This document shows, in pieces, positions 46,111 to 58,855 of a stretch of 64,000 nucleotides of DNA (the first letter of the stretch is position 1; every line of letters begins with the position of its first letter). Both the position numbers and the translations under genes were made by a program. The DNA is from Tamarix chinensis (lineage: Eukaryota > Streptophyta > Magnoliopsida > Caryophyllales > Tamaricaceae), in contig CM060173.1 of NCBI GenBank assembly GCA_030549775.1, positions 41,516,110-41,580,109 of the forward strand, in the 5' to 3' direction. The notes under the pieces were generated by a model that saw only the letters and a program-made list of their open reading frames with translations, did no database searches and was not told the DNA's origin.

Positions 46111-46451
46111 CATATAAGATAAATAAGGCAAGGGAGAATGAGAAAAATATAGATAATCAAAAAGTGGAAGGCTCGGGCAGGGTGGTGCATAATAGTTGTG
46201 CTATAATCTTGTTATAATCATCCTCACATTGGAATTGAAACATGAAATACCCCTTTTCATGTTAGTTTATCTTTAAGGAAGATACATGTGACCATTAGAT
46301 GTTAAAAAAGTATTAGGACTAACGATATCATGGTCTACCCCCGAATGGTTAAGCAATCGCTACATTCCTCCAAGCCCATGTTTCTCATCCAACCTCTATC
46401 TTATCAATTTTTGCCACGATCATATCCTCATAAAAGTCTATAGATTCATAA
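46111..46451. other. Unassigned DNA before E4
   Basis: Possibly the rest of the E5 LTR, but it is not clearly alignable. CATAA (46447-46451) abuts E4 and is the likely left target duplication. Confidence 0.35.
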
Positions 46452-49400
46452 TATAATAACTAAAAATTTTATAAAAATTTAATCTCAATGTATTGACATA
46501 TTTTTTAACCTAATATAAATTCATATTTTTTGGTCATTTATCTTATCTTACCCTAACCTCAACCCAAAAATAAATAGAGATAAAATTTTACATTCATTTT
46601 TGAAAAAAAATTACGCTAAATCTAAATTCAAATTCTAAATCCAAATATTTTCCTTTCCCTCATTTTCTTTACATCTTCTTCATCCTCTTCTTCTTTTCTC
46701 TTTTCGTTTTGTAGGCAACATCTTAGCCCAACGTATTTGTTTCCCCTTTCGTCACTCTTAGTCGGTCCCAACCTAGCCCAATCTCTTCTACCTTCTTTAC
46801 TTTTCTTTCCTTTTATCTTTTCCCACTAGAGTATTTACCTATTTCCTTCTTCCTTTTCCTTTCTCCTTTCCTCTTATAGCCTAAATAGAGCATTACCAAT
46901 GTTGCTGCACATCACCTTGCCCTCCTCTTCATTGCCATGAAATTGTCCCTACACAACCTATGTCGTGTACCCTCTATAACACCAAACTACCCCCTCCACC
47001 CACCTTACCCCATCCCATCCCCTACATCCCTACCATTATCCTTACCTACCTCACATGCCATCTCTCCTCTATTAATGCCTTCTTTCCCTTCCCTTCTGCT
47101 TCCTATCGGTTCCTTAATCATGCATCCTGTACATATATACATGAATAAAGAAATTACCCCCTTCTTCATTCTCTTTCTTTTCCTTTATCCTCCACAAGTT
47201 ATCCCCTACTTTACAATTTTCTCTCCCTTTCCACATTACTACCAAGAATCACCAGCTCTTTACCTTCTTTTCCTCCTCTCTACCTACTCACAATACCAAG
47301 CCTCTCCCTTTTTCCTCTAGTTCTCTCTCTCAGTCACCATTACTCTTTTGTGTTACACCACCACCAACCATACAACTTCCAACCTTGGTCACCTCATGTA
47401 GTCCACCATCATTACCCTGTTATCACCCACTAGCTCCACTCCACTTTGCTATCATCAGCCAACCTAAACCACACACCACCAACCACCCTTAATATACCAT
47501 CACCACTAGCTATAAGAACTACATCAGCCACCATCACAACTACCACTCCCTGACACCAACTCTTATTCATCCTAACACTACCATAGCCTCCACTCTTACT
47601 ACCAACCATCATCCCCATCCTTAACCAGCATAATAACCAGCACCTTTGCCACCATGCAGTTCTTATGGTTACCACCTCACTAGGACCATACACCACCCTA
47701 CCTGATCCTCCCACATTTTATTTATCTCTAATTTTTTCCTCCCTCTCCCTTGTATTAGTTTCTCTTAGATTAAATATCAAAAGTATAAATTTTTATATAT
47801 ATTTACTTCTAAGTGATACCTTGGTTGTAGTGGAGGAGGAAGCATAGGTCTTACGTTCTTAAAGACCGAAGCCGCTTTGGTAAGGATATATGTCATAACT
47901 AGGGATTTTTTTTGTAATGTTTTTTCTATGATATCCCATTTTTGATATTATTATTATGATAATGTTGTACCAAGATTATCATCATATTTTTTATTGTTTT
48001 TTTAGGTATGGAATAATATTAAATAATGTTGTAAGTAGTATCTTATTAAAATAATGAAAGACGGAATCCCTCATTTTGATGGTCATTATTATTTTTTATG
48101 TGTGGAAATGGGACTTTTAGCTAGTTTTGGATATATTAGTTAAATGGGTTAGAAATGGGACCTTTTTCTTTTAATGTGTTAAATGGTTGGTAACTTACTA
48201 AATACTTTGTGTAGAATATTTGGAGTGATTATGAATGATTTAAGGTCAATATATGAGAAAAATAGCTAAATGGAAATAGTAATCTTAGAGGTGGGTTCAA
48301 TATCACATGTCCAAAATGTAGGAGTTAAAACTTGAAGTTCAAATATGTTGTTGAAATAGAAGTTTGGGAATGTGTACTAAATTTTGTGGTCATATGAGTT
48401 AAATGGGAAGATTTATGCTTAATTTGTGAAATTATGGTTTTAAGGGAGCTTATGAATAGTAATTCTAAGGATAGGCTATTATAACATGTGTAAAATATTA
48501 AAGTTAGGAATTGGTTTTGGGGTATGTTATTGTTAATGGTATTATATGGATGGTTATTGAAAATGGTGATTAAATGAGTACTAGGGAGGAAGTTATGTTT
48601 GGCTTAAGAAAATTAGAATTCATTAGGAGGAGTGTGGTTGTTTCCTTAGAGAGAGGTATCGATATTCATGTGGTTGTGCTTTATGTGTTTTAATTGATTA
48701 TGTTGAGTTATATTATTTACATTGCATGCCTACATATGTTTATGTATAAGGATATTTAGAAATATCATCTTGTCTGAGATAAAAATCATTTAAAAAGAAA
48801 TGTCACATGAGATAAGGGCCAAGGTGTTATATGTCCATTTCACTAGATGATAATAGTGGCTCAGATGTGTTTTACCCTAAAATATTCTTCAAATTGTTCC
48901 ACTAGTTTAATAATAGTGCAACTCTCGGGATCAACATAAACCATAACATAATCTTGAGACAAGAATAATAAAAAAGATATTAATAACTCAAAGTGAAAGA
49001 TTACGAGAGTAGGGACCTGGGTCCATTCTACAAGATAATAGTAGTGGCATGGGTGCATTTTTCTCTGAGAAGTGTTTTAGATTGTTCCATTAGTTTAAGG
49101 ATAGTGGTCAATTGTCCTTTTCCCTAAGAGGTGTCGGGTATATCCCAATATATGAAAATAGTGAGTTGAGTGTGTTGTGCTTCAGAGATATTTTTGACCA
49201 TTCTCTTCATTTAAGAATAATGGGATCCCTAAACTCAATATATTAAAAATATTGCTTTACGATTGTAATCAATGATGGAACTTTGAAATTAGTATTACCT
49301 TAGCTTATATGACATGTTTGTTTATGCATCTATTTGTTTTATGTTATGTGTACCTTTTTATGGCTATATTGTTACCATGCTCAGTATGTAGCAAACTTAT

Positions 49401-49852
49401 TACCACTTTTATGGGCGATGCTCATTAGTACAAGTAAAATACCCCATCGAGGTTGTGTAGATTTTTAGGACCTCATAGATAATTATGTTATTTCTTTTGC
49501 TATAATTGGGATAGAGTGATTACATCTCATGTATGATTTTTAGGAATCAACAAGTGACGTTATCCCATTATTGTTTTTACCCAGATACCCTTTTGTTATT
49601 TTTTCAAGGATATTTCCAATATGTATTTGAATATTATATTCAGAATTACCCTCCAAATTTATTATTTATGTTCATAAAATCTTCTTACATTATGTTTATA
49701 TGTTTCAAATTCTAAATTTTTTGGCTTGTAGTTGAAGTGAGGATGGATTTTAAGCTATACTTATGTTAACTACGACGCTAACACCCGTTTGTGTTTATTT
49801 TATGCTTTTACTTGAACAAAACAAATTTAGCTCCAAAATTTTGGGTGTAACA
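46452..49852 (+). repeat. E4 5' LTR (3.40 kb)
   Basis: It starts TATAATAACTAAAAATTTTA and ends AAAATTTTGGGTGTAACA. It contains a polypyrimidine block (46640-47760), a conserved TGATACCTTGGTTGTAGTGG segment (47812 on) and a hairpin array (48830-49240). Apparent proteins at 46937-47847 come from the pyrimidine-rich block. Confidence 0.8.
48836..49230 (+). repeat. Hairpin-motif array in E4 5' LTR
   Basis: Copies include TTTCACTAGATGATAATAGT, GTTCCACTAGTTTAATAATA, CCATTCTACAAGATAATAGT and GTTCCATTAGTTTAAGGATA, each followed within 10-20 bases by a TGTGTTTTACCCTAA-like word. The equivalent array in the 3' LTR is at 56610-57010. Confidence 0.7.
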
Positions 49853-49855
49853 AGT

Positions 49856-49867
49856 TGGTATCAGAGA
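49856..49867 (+). other. E4 primer binding site (tRNA-iMet)
   Basis: TGGTATCAGAGA lies three bases after the LTR end and matches the plant initiator tRNA-Met complement at 11 of 12 bases. Confidence 0.9.
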
Positions 49868-49994
49868 TTCGATTTTCATTACCTTATTTTGATTTTTAGA
49901 ATTTAGTTTTCGAACGATCCCTTATCTGATTTATCAATCTATGTTGTATTTAAAAAAATACCAGTTCCAATACCTATGAGATAGAACTTTGGGT

Positions 49995-50450
49995 TTCCAA
50001 TGGTGGAGTCACACGAGTGGTCCTATATGATATTTTATTTATTACTTCTGTAGTAGAGATCATCTTGGTTGCAACTATAAGGGTGTATCTATTCAGTACC
50101 AAGCTTATGGTTAGGCCATCAATTATTCAAGTGTTAGCACTAGTGGGGCTTGTTTTATCCATAAGGAGGCTAGTTTTAGCAGTGGGGATTGTTGGTACCA
50201 CGTTAGTAGGCTTACCAATAATAGATCTACCAACCATTGTGATAGTAGTTTTAGTATAAAGCACCTACCCCATTCTTTTTGTAGCCAAAGGATACTAAGA
50301 GGAGACCATAAGGGCCTTTCCACTCCTTTAGGGAGGAGGATATGGTTAGGGTGCCTAAGGGTTTTGAGAAGGAAACTAGGGAAGATTATTAGGTAGGCAT
50401 ATGAATGTCATTAGCTAGGTAGAGGCCAATTAGTAGTTAAATATAGTAAC
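49995..50450 (+). pseudogene. E4 gag C-terminal remnant
   Basis: Only about 450 bases separate the PBS region from protease, too short for a complete gag. The text resembles the proline/glutamine-rich tail between zinc knuckles and protease (for example SIIQVLALVGL where HQAFKCQ-type sequence is expected). The N-terminal gag domain seen in E1, E3, E5 and E6 is absent. The open frame at 50017-50259 has no independent support. Confidence 0.5.
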
Positions 50451-50455
50451 TGGTA

Positions 50456-50720
50456 TGTTCACCATCCTTTCATTACCATTGTATATGTTGTTTGATTTGG
50501 GTTCTTCCTTGTCATTCATATCTACTACCTTTACTACTATAGTTGCCTTATCAAATTTTGCTAGTGTATCTATGTAAGTAGTGTTACCTCCTAGGGATAG
50601 ATTGGATCACACTAGGCTCTACTCAGCCTTAGAGATGGATAGGGTAAACTTCCTAATGAACTTAGTCGAGATGGATCTATAGGACTTCGATGTCATCTTA
50701 TAGATTTGTGTGTTAGGAAG
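50456..50720 (+). pseudogene. E4 protease fragment
   Basis: It reads MFTILSLPLYMLFDLGSSLS and FISTTF, corresponding to the VLFDSGASHSFIS active-site region of Ty3/gypsy protease. Stops follow within 40 codons. Confidence 0.7.
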
Positions 50721-50859
50721 CTACCAAGAAGTGATAGACTATATTTAGGAGTGAGTTATGTTGCGGGGAACTCAAAGTGTTAAGGTATTCTACAAGAGAT
50801 ATAAAGACTAAGCCTACCATGACCATCGTATTTACCCATACGTTGCACTCTTTGGTGTA

Positions 50860-52250
50860 GAGAGGCTACCCTATATACCTATGTGGTGTTCAAGATTTGA
50901 GCAAGGATGTACTGTCCTTAGAAGATATTCTAGTTTTTGGGACTTCCCAAACATATTTCTGAAGGAGATACAATGTATACCACCAGTACGCGAGATGAAC
51001 ATCACCATAAAGCTAGTACTAGGAGTAGAGATAGTGTCAAATACACCTTACCAAATGGCAATGGTATAGTTGCAAGAGTTGAAATTTAAGTTTGAGGAGT
51101 TGATGGCTCATACGTATATCCACCTAAGTGTATCTCTATAAATTGCACCTATTATGTTTATGAAGAACAAATCTTGGAGCCTTTGTTTATGTATTGACTA
51201 TTAAGGTCTAAACTAGTCAAGAGTGAAGAACTGATATCTGCTTCTAAGGATTGATGATCAATTCAACCACATTTAAGGTGGTGCAACCTTCTTGAAGATC
51301 GATTTGAGGTCAAGTTATCACCAGTTATGCTATGATGGCCTATAGGATAGGATATGGGCATTATGAGTTCACAACGATTCCTTTTGGGCACACCAATGCA
51401 TCTATAGTACTTATGGACTTAACGATGAGGATGTTTTAGCTATTCCTTGTGTTCATCGATGATATTATAGTGTACTATTAGTGTAGAGAGGAGCATGAAA
51501 AACACTTGTGCACCATTTTATCACTCCTTAGAGAGCACAGGCTATATGCTAAAGTCTACAAGTGTAAGATATGGCTTCAAGACATTTTATATCTAGGAGA
51601 AGTGGTGTAAGGAAGAGGTTTCATTCTAAATTAGGCAGAGATTGTGGCAAATATAGAGTGGAAGGCACCCAGTAACATTTCTGAGATTTCTAGTTTCCTA
51701 GATTTGTCTAGATACTATCATCACATATCTAGGAATTTTTCAAGATAGATCATCCCGTTACGAATATTTTAAAGAATACTACCAAGATTCAGTGGGATGA
51801 CACATGGAGGATGAACTTTAAGAGCTAAAGAAGCATAAGACTATGGCACCGGTTTTGACTCCAACAATGGGATAAGATGGGTTTGAGGTATATAGTGATG
51901 AGTCAAATCAATGAATTGGGATTTTTTGTTGATGCGGCATAGTAACATGGTTGCTTATGCTTCCTTTTATTGAAGCAATATGAGTAGAACTACCCAACAC
52001 ATGTGTTTAGTTAGTTATAGTTGTCTTCCCATTGAATATCTAGAGGCAATATTCGTACCAGACCCTCTACAGATTCTTCACCAAGCATAAGATCCTCAAG
52101 TATATATTCACTCAGAAGGAGTTAAATATGAGGTAGAGGATATGGTCATAGTTTTTGAATGACTAAAATATTAAATTGACATACCATGAGGGTAAGGCTA
52201 ACTTTATTGTAGATTCCCTTAAGTAGGAAGATATCACACTCTTTGAATTT
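50860..52250 (+). pseudogene. E4 reverse transcriptase and RNase H, broken
   Basis: RT starts with a DFPNIFLKEI block and REMNITIKLVLGVEIVSNTP, YQMA, then [32 protein letters not shown] and the catalytic LVFIDDIIVYY box (FIDD at 51452-51463, intact). EEHEKHLCTILSLLREHRLY and APSNISEISSFLDLSRYYHH follow. Part of RNase H (near 51940-52230) ends with YHEGKANFIVDSL-like sequence. Stops and frame changes are frequent. Confidence 0.8.
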
Positions 52251-52499
52251 GTATGTAGTGACTAATTGGTTTCTTGAGAAACTCAATTAGATGGGGATAG
52301 AGCTAATCTAGTAGAATGATTTAGCAATTAGCGTTTGGGTGCTTTAACAATTACTCCAACATTATTTTATGAGATTCAAGGGGGATACAAGATGGTCGAG
52401 CAAATGAGTTTCAGATTCATGAAGATGGTAACAGTCATTATGAGTTTTGGTTGTGTGTAAATTAAGATCAAAGTTTCAATAATTGGAAGTGCTAGATTT

Positions 52500-54120
52500 T
52501 AAAAGGAAAGTCATTGTATTCCTTACTCTTTTCAACAAGGAGAGGATAAGTAGTATAAGAACCTTAAGAAAACTTATTGGTGGCCTTGCATGAAGCAAGA
52601 GGTCATGGAGTTAGTGTCAAGATTTCTAACCTATTAGCAAGGTATGATAGAGAATCATAGGCCCATAAAGTTAGTCTAGCCTTTGAATGTGCTAGGATAG
52701 AAGTGGGAGTCTATCTCCATGAATTTTATGTGTGGATTACTGAGGACTCATAGCATGTGTAACATAATCTTGGTTATCATGGGAAGGTTAACTAAATTAG
52801 TATCTTTATACCAATCAAGTTAACTTGGAGCATGGATCAATTACCTAATTTTTACATAAGGTCTATAGTGAGCAAGTATGATGCACTTATCGACATAGTA
52901 TTAGATACAGATTTGAGATTATTTTCACACTTCTAGGGGAAGTTGCAAGAGGATACTGGCATGAAGTTAAGGATGAGAAACACCTTCCACCCAGCTATAG
53001 ATGGGAAAATTCAATGGATGTTCTAGACACTCAAAGACATGTTATGTACTTTTGTTATGGACTTTTGAGAAAATTAGGAGGATCGTCTATATTTGGTGGA
53101 GTTCCCATTCAACAATAGTTATCATGCTAGAATAGGGATGAGACTCTTTGAGGTACCATATGGATGCAAATGTGAAATGCCTTTATGTTGGACAAACATT
53201 AGTGAGACTATTGCAATCAGATGGGAGATGATTAAGGAGATGAATCAAAAAATTTAGTTGATTTAGGATATAATGGTGGCCACTAAAAGTTAGTAGAAGA
53301 TTTATCCTAATTAGAGGCATCTTAGTGATGGTTTTGAGGTAGGAAACAGAGTTTTGTTGAATGTATCACCCAATAAAGGGGTGTAGGGATTTATTAGGAA
53401 GGGCAAGCCTAAGGTATATTGGTTCCTATGAGATTCTTGACAGAGTTGGTGAGGACTCTTACCACTTGGCACTTCCACCAAAGTTAGACCAAGTTAATAA
53501 TGACTTTATGTTGGAGCGACATTGGCGAGACTATAATAGTTGGATTAGAGATGATTAAGGAGTTTAATTGGCAAGTTTAGATGATTTAGGATATAATGGT
53601 GGTAGCTTAGAGTTGGTAGAACAATTATGCTAATCAGAGGAGTCTTAGTGATGGTTTCAAGGTAGGAAAAAAAGTTTTGTTAAAGGTCTCACCTAATAAA
53701 GAAGTGTAGAGATTTTTTAGGAAGGGTAATTTGAGCCTAATGTATATTCATTTCTATGAGATTCTTGACAAAGTTCGTGAGGTCACTTACCACTAAGCAC
53801 TTCCACCATAGTTAGACTAAGTTCAGAATGTCTTCCACATCTCATAGATGAAGAAGTACATTACAAACCCATCCCACATGATTAGACCCGATCAGGTTGA
53901 GCTCAAAGATTTGTTATCCTATAAAGAAAGGCCCTTGTAGATTCTCAACACGAAGATATAACAAACCCGGATGAGTTCATCTCCACTCTTGAAGATTGTA
54001 TAGAGCTACTAGAAAGTAGAAGAGGCCACCTAGGAGAAAGAGAATGATATACATGAGATATATCCTAGCTTTTCATTTAAGGTGTATTCGTTTTTGGGGT
54101 CCTCTCCATTTTAAGGGGGT
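52500..54120 (+). pseudogene. E4 integrase with duplicated C-terminus and chromodomain
   Basis: The zinc-binding N-terminus (GEDK, YKNLKKTYWWPCMKQEVMEL), the core (WESISMNFMCG, TFHPAIDGKIQW) and the C-terminal domain (ASLRYIGSYEILDRVGEDSY, HLALPPKLDQV) are recognisable. A segment of about 323 bp covering this C-terminal domain occurs twice in tandem (53203-53525 and 53526-53848). After it a chromodomain can be read: YKERPL, ILNTKI, SSPLLKIV, VEEAT, EKENDIHEIYPSF (53925-54085). The polypurine tract TTTTAAGGGGGTAGT follows at about 54108. Confidence 0.8.
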
Positions 54121-54237
54121 AGTACTAACTCCTTCAGAATTAACCACTGATACCACCTTTCCTTACATCATTTTTTCTTCCATACCCAACTTTAACTTTA
54201 AACTTTGGAGATAAGTACCATCTTAAGGGGATTGTGA
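54108..54237 (+). other. E4 doubled polypurine tract
   Basis: TTTTAAGGGGGTAGTACTAA (54108 on) and TCTTAAGGGGATTGTGA (54221-54237) lie about 110 bases apart; the second abuts the 3' LTR. This is the same doubling as in E1. Confidence 0.6.
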
Positions 54238-54952
54238 TGTAATACCATAAAATTTTATAAAATTCTAATCTTGATTTATTAACATATTTTTGTAACCTAA
54301 TCTACATTATAATTTTAGGGTCATTTTATCTTCTTTTAACCTAACACCTACCCCAAACAAAATTTATAGATAAAATTTTAGATTAATTTTCCAAAAAAAA
54401 AACTAAATCTATATTTAAATTATAAATAAAAAATCAGTTTTCCTTTTCATTTCCTCTATTTTCATTTGTTATGATTCTTATCCTTTTTTTCTCTCTTCTA
54501 TCCCCAGTCTATGTCCCAACTGACCCAAATTTTTCCGTTTCTTCTCTCTCGGTGAATTCTAGGCCCAACCTAAACCACTTTTATCTCCCTTCATTAATTT
54601 TCTTATATCTTTTCTTTTCCATCACGCATCATCATATGTATCCTTCTTCCTTTCTCTTTCCCCTTTCCTCCTCTTTCCCAAATAGAGCCTTATAAATGCC
54701 CTCGTACATCACCCTCCCTTTCTTTTCTCAGCCATGCAACTAGCCTGTCTGTGTAGCCTGCACTACCTACTCACTATGCCAGCAAACCCCTATCAACCCA
54801 TCCCCTAAACCTTTACCATTATCCTTACCTAACTCACTTGCCATCCCTCATTTATTATTTCCTTCTTTCCCTTCTCTCCTCCTTCTTGTTTGTTCTCTAG
54901 CCATGTACCATGCACAGTTATGTGCATATATATATATGTATGTATGTATGTA

Positions 54953-54989
<37 letters not shown>

Positions 54990-57622
54990 ATACAGCAACT
55001 GCCCCCTTCTCCCTCTTTTTCCTTTCCTTTTCTCCACCTGTTACTATACATGAGCTAACCCCTGCATTGTTTTATTCTCTACCTCACAACATTACCTCCC
55101 AAAACTACCAACTACCTCTCTTCCCTTCTTCCACTCAACCCGCTCGACCTAACAACACCTTCACCACGATGAGCCCTTAATTTTTTTCTTATTTTCTCTC
55201 TCTTACAACCAACTTTCTTTTACTCTAGACTGCTACAAGACACAGCACTTCTAGCTTCTCCTACCACCTACATTTACAACCATTGCCTTGTCGTGGTCAA
55301 CCATCTATACTCCACTCCCTTCCTATTAGCCATCCTTAACCACCAACCACCCCTAAACAACCTTCACCACCACCACTCCCTACTACTAACTCTCCGCGAT
55401 CCTAGTACCCCATCCTTAATCAACATCATCACTATTACCTTATCCACCATATTTATGCCTTACCACTACTCTACACCACCCTTCCTAATCCTCCCACTTT
55501 TTGGTTATCTCTATTTTTTTCACACTCCCTTACCTTAGTTTCTATTTGATTAAATTTCCTAAGTCTAATTTTTTTATATATCTTAACTTCTAAGTCATAC
55601 CTCATTGGTAGTGGAGATGGAATCATAGGTCTTACATGTGTAGAGATTATATCCTCTTTGCTAAAGATATAAATCATAACAAGGATTCCTTTTTGTCTAT
55701 AATGTTTAATTTGTATAATATCCTGTATTTGATATTATTATGATGATCATCTTGTGTTTTTATTGTTATGGTATTTTTGTATGTTTTATTTTTTGGTATA
55801 GAATGATGTTTCATATTGTGTTAAGTATTATTTTGTTGATATAATCAAACTTAGAACCCTTCATATTATGATAAATAATTTATTTTGTCTAAAAGGGAAG
55901 TATGCCTAGTTTAGGGGTAGTTTGGACAAATGGGTTAAAATAATATTTTTCTTTTAATGTGTTAAGTGGTTGGGAATATACTAAATAATTTTTGTGGAAT
56001 ATTTTGAGTGATTATGAATAATTTAAGGTCAATAAATGACAAATATGGCTAAAATGGGAATACTAACACTAAAGGCGGGTTCATTATAACATGTTTCAAA
56101 TGTCATTTTTAGACCTTAAAGTTTGGATATGTTGTTAATAATGAAATTATGGGAATTTTCAATAAATATGGTGGTTATATAAGTCAAATGGGAATAGTTA
56201 TGCTTAATTTATGAAATTAGGGTTTGGGGCGAACTTATAAATAGTAAATGTAAGGGTAGGCTATTATTACATGTGTAAAGCATTAAAGTTAGGCTATGAT
56301 TTTTAGGTATGTTATTAATAATATTATTTTAAGGATGGGTAATGAAAATGGTGATAAAATGAATACTAGGGAGGAAGTTATGGCTGGCTTATGAAAAGTA
56401 GGGTGTATCAAAAGGAATGTGGCCATTTCCATAGAGAGAAGTATTGATATTCATGTGGCTATGATTTATGTTATTATAATGATTATTTATATATATTATG
56501 TACCTTTCATTTATACATATGTTTATGCATGTGGAACTTGAGAAATAATACCTCAAATATGGCACTAATCAATTTAAGAGAAAGATTATGTGAGTGAGGG
56601 ACCAAAGTGTTATATGTTCATTCTACCAACAATAATAGTGGCTCGGGTATGTTTTACCCTAATAAGTGCTCCAGACCACTCCATTATTTTAAGAATAGTG
56701 GGTTTCCAAGCTCAACATAAACTAGAACATGATCTTGAGACAAGAATAATGAATATTATATTATTTAATTAAAGTAAAAGATTACATGAGTTAAGACTTG
56801 ATTCTATTCCACTAGATAAAAATAGTGATCCAGTTGTGTTTTTCCTTGAGATGTGTTTCAAACTATTCTAGCAATTTAATAATAGTGATTAGATGCATTA
56901 TGCCCTGAGAAGTGTTAGGTCCATTCCACTTGACAATAATAGTGACTTAAGTGTGTTGTCCTTGAAAGGTTTTTCAGACTATTCCATCAATTTAAGAATA
57001 GAGGGTCCCAAAACTCAAAGAATAAAAAGTAAAGCTTTACAATTGTAAGTAACAATGGAATTCTAGAGTTAGTATTACTTTACCTTATATAATATGTCTG
57101 AATATGTTTTATGTTATGTGTACCTATTTATGGATATATTTTTACCTTACTAATTACGTATCATATTTATCACCCTTTTTATGGATTCTACTCATTTCAA
57201 CAAGAAAAATACTCGGTTGAATCTGTGTAGGTCATTGAGGACCTGGTAGATGAGTATGTTACTTATGATACTCTAATTGGGGCATAGTGATTCCATATCA
57301 TGTATGGGGTTTGAGAATTAGAGAGTTATATTACCTAGTTCTTATTTTAAGCCAAATACCATTTTTGGTATTGTTCCTAGGATATTTCCTTTATGTATTT
57401 CAATATTGTATTCAAATTTAACCTCCAAAACTCTTACTTTTGTTTATGAAATTTCCTTACTTTATATTTATTATGTTTCACATTATAAATTCTTTGTCTT
57501 GTGATTGATGTGAGGATGGCTTGTAAGCCATACTTATGTCAGTCATGGAGGGAATGCCTATTTGTGTTTATTTTGTGCTTCCTCTTGAAAAAAAAAATAG
57601 CTCTAAAATTTGGGGTATTACA
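54238..57622 (+). repeat. E4 3' LTR (3.39 kb)
   Basis: It starts TGTAATACCATAAAATTTTA and ends AAAATTTGGGGTATTACA. It contains a polypyrimidine block (54440-55540), the segment at 55598 parallel to 47812, and a hairpin array (56610-57010). Apparent proteins at 54471-55677 are read from biased sequence. Confidence 0.85.
54926..54991 (+). repeat. (TATG)n/(TG)n microsatellite in E4 3' LTR
   Basis: A compound TA, TATG, TG and TATG run of about 65 bases. The 5' LTR has only TGTACATATATACATG at the same place (near 47130), so the run expanded in one LTR copy after insertion. Confidence 0.9.
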
Positions 57623-58855
57623 CATAGTGAAATTAAATGAATGATTTAAGATTACGATTCTTCATAATGAATTCACTCAATGTTTGATCAACTTGAGGGT
57701 GAGTGGAATCATGTAATTCGATACTAATGATGGGTACCATAGGGATTGGATCAAGGGGAATGTTCATTGCCAGAGAAGTTGCATGGTCATCATATATATC
57801 ATCATTACTTCAGTACGAATTATCATCCTCTTCATCCACATAAGATGGTTTCTCTTCTTCAATCTTCCTCTCATCACATTCCAAGGACTAATCTTGTGAG
57901 TATTATTTTATTGTCCATCGTGGCTTATTAGCTAGCATGTGCTTAGTTGGAGTGGAACACTTCTTCTGAGGCATCATTGGGGGAGGTGTGATAGTACAAT
58001 ATCAACACTCAACTTTGAGGTTATATATATATATTGAGGTGGAGGGATTTATATTCAGATGGACTTTTTATAATATTATTTAAAGAAATCTAATGCTATT
58101 TTCAATTAATGACAAATTTATAGCTCGATCGTCCCTCCCTACGAAACACTATTAGTGTTTTATACAAGCCCAAAATTTATAGTACCGATATTTTTAATCA
58201 AAAATTTAAGAAATAAGATTTGATTATGTGAGTAGAGTAGAGATAGTGTTCTTTGGAACTTAACATGTAGAACAAACTAGGTAATCAAAGGAAATAGTTG
58301 TTGTTTTTTCAATGCAAATTAATGTAACTTATCATGAAACCATTGGAAGTCTCGATCGGCCCATGCTACCCTAACTCTTATATCATCTATTGCATTTCAT
58401 CTCCTTTCTTTTGCTTGAGTGCCTCTTCTTCTTCTTTCTTCCATGTTAGCTGAGCTCCACCTCATTTATATACTATCATATCATCCTACCTCAATTGAAT
58501 CCTCATCCTTTGCCAAACTTTTATTTTAGATTTCTTTCTTATTATATTTCTTTTAATAGCTCAATAACCCATCCTTTTCTTACACTATTTAAATAGTGTT
58601 TCTTTTATTCAATTTTCCTCATTATTAATTTTAAATATCTAACCACTTTGCATGCTCTAATCCACGAATAGGGCCAAAAGAAGTTTCTCTACTTTTCTCC
58701 AAAATTTTGATTTTGAATCCTACTATTGTCAACTTTGTCACGATACTTACTTATAATTTTCTTTTCCACCTTACAACTTCAACAATATTCACTACACCTA
58801 TGAGATCCATGGATACTCAAGCATCTCTAATTAAATTAACCCACTCAACTATATT
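57623..58855. other. DNA between E4 and E6
   Basis: It begins with CATAG, the likely right target duplication of E4. It includes the coding remnant described separately. From 58020 to 58855 it is AT-rich with no recognised feature. Confidence 0.4.
57640..57985 (-). pseudogene. Unidentified coding remnant (about 115 codons)
   Basis: One minus-strand frame from ATG at about 57977 reads MPQKKCSTPTKHMLANKPRW, CDERKIEEEKPSYVDEEDDN, then HATSLAMNIPLDPIPMVPII and DQTLSEFIMKNRNLKSF, with three internal stops. Amino-acid usage looks protein-like (a lysine-rich start, then an acidic stretch). I do not recognise a family. It could be the N-terminus of a transposon ORF or a host gene scrap. Confidence 0.3.

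Larger units (their letters stand above)
46452..57622 (+). mobile_element. E4: full-length but decayed chromovirus (11.2 kb)
   Basis: It has a 5' LTR (46452-49852), PBS, gag tail, protease, RT, RNase H, integrase with chromodomain, two polypurine tracts and a 3' LTR (54238-57622). CATAA before and CATAG after fit a 5-bp target duplication with one change. The LTRs match only at roughly three quarters to four fifths of positions by eye, so the insertion is old. The N-terminal part of gag is missing. Confidence 0.85.
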
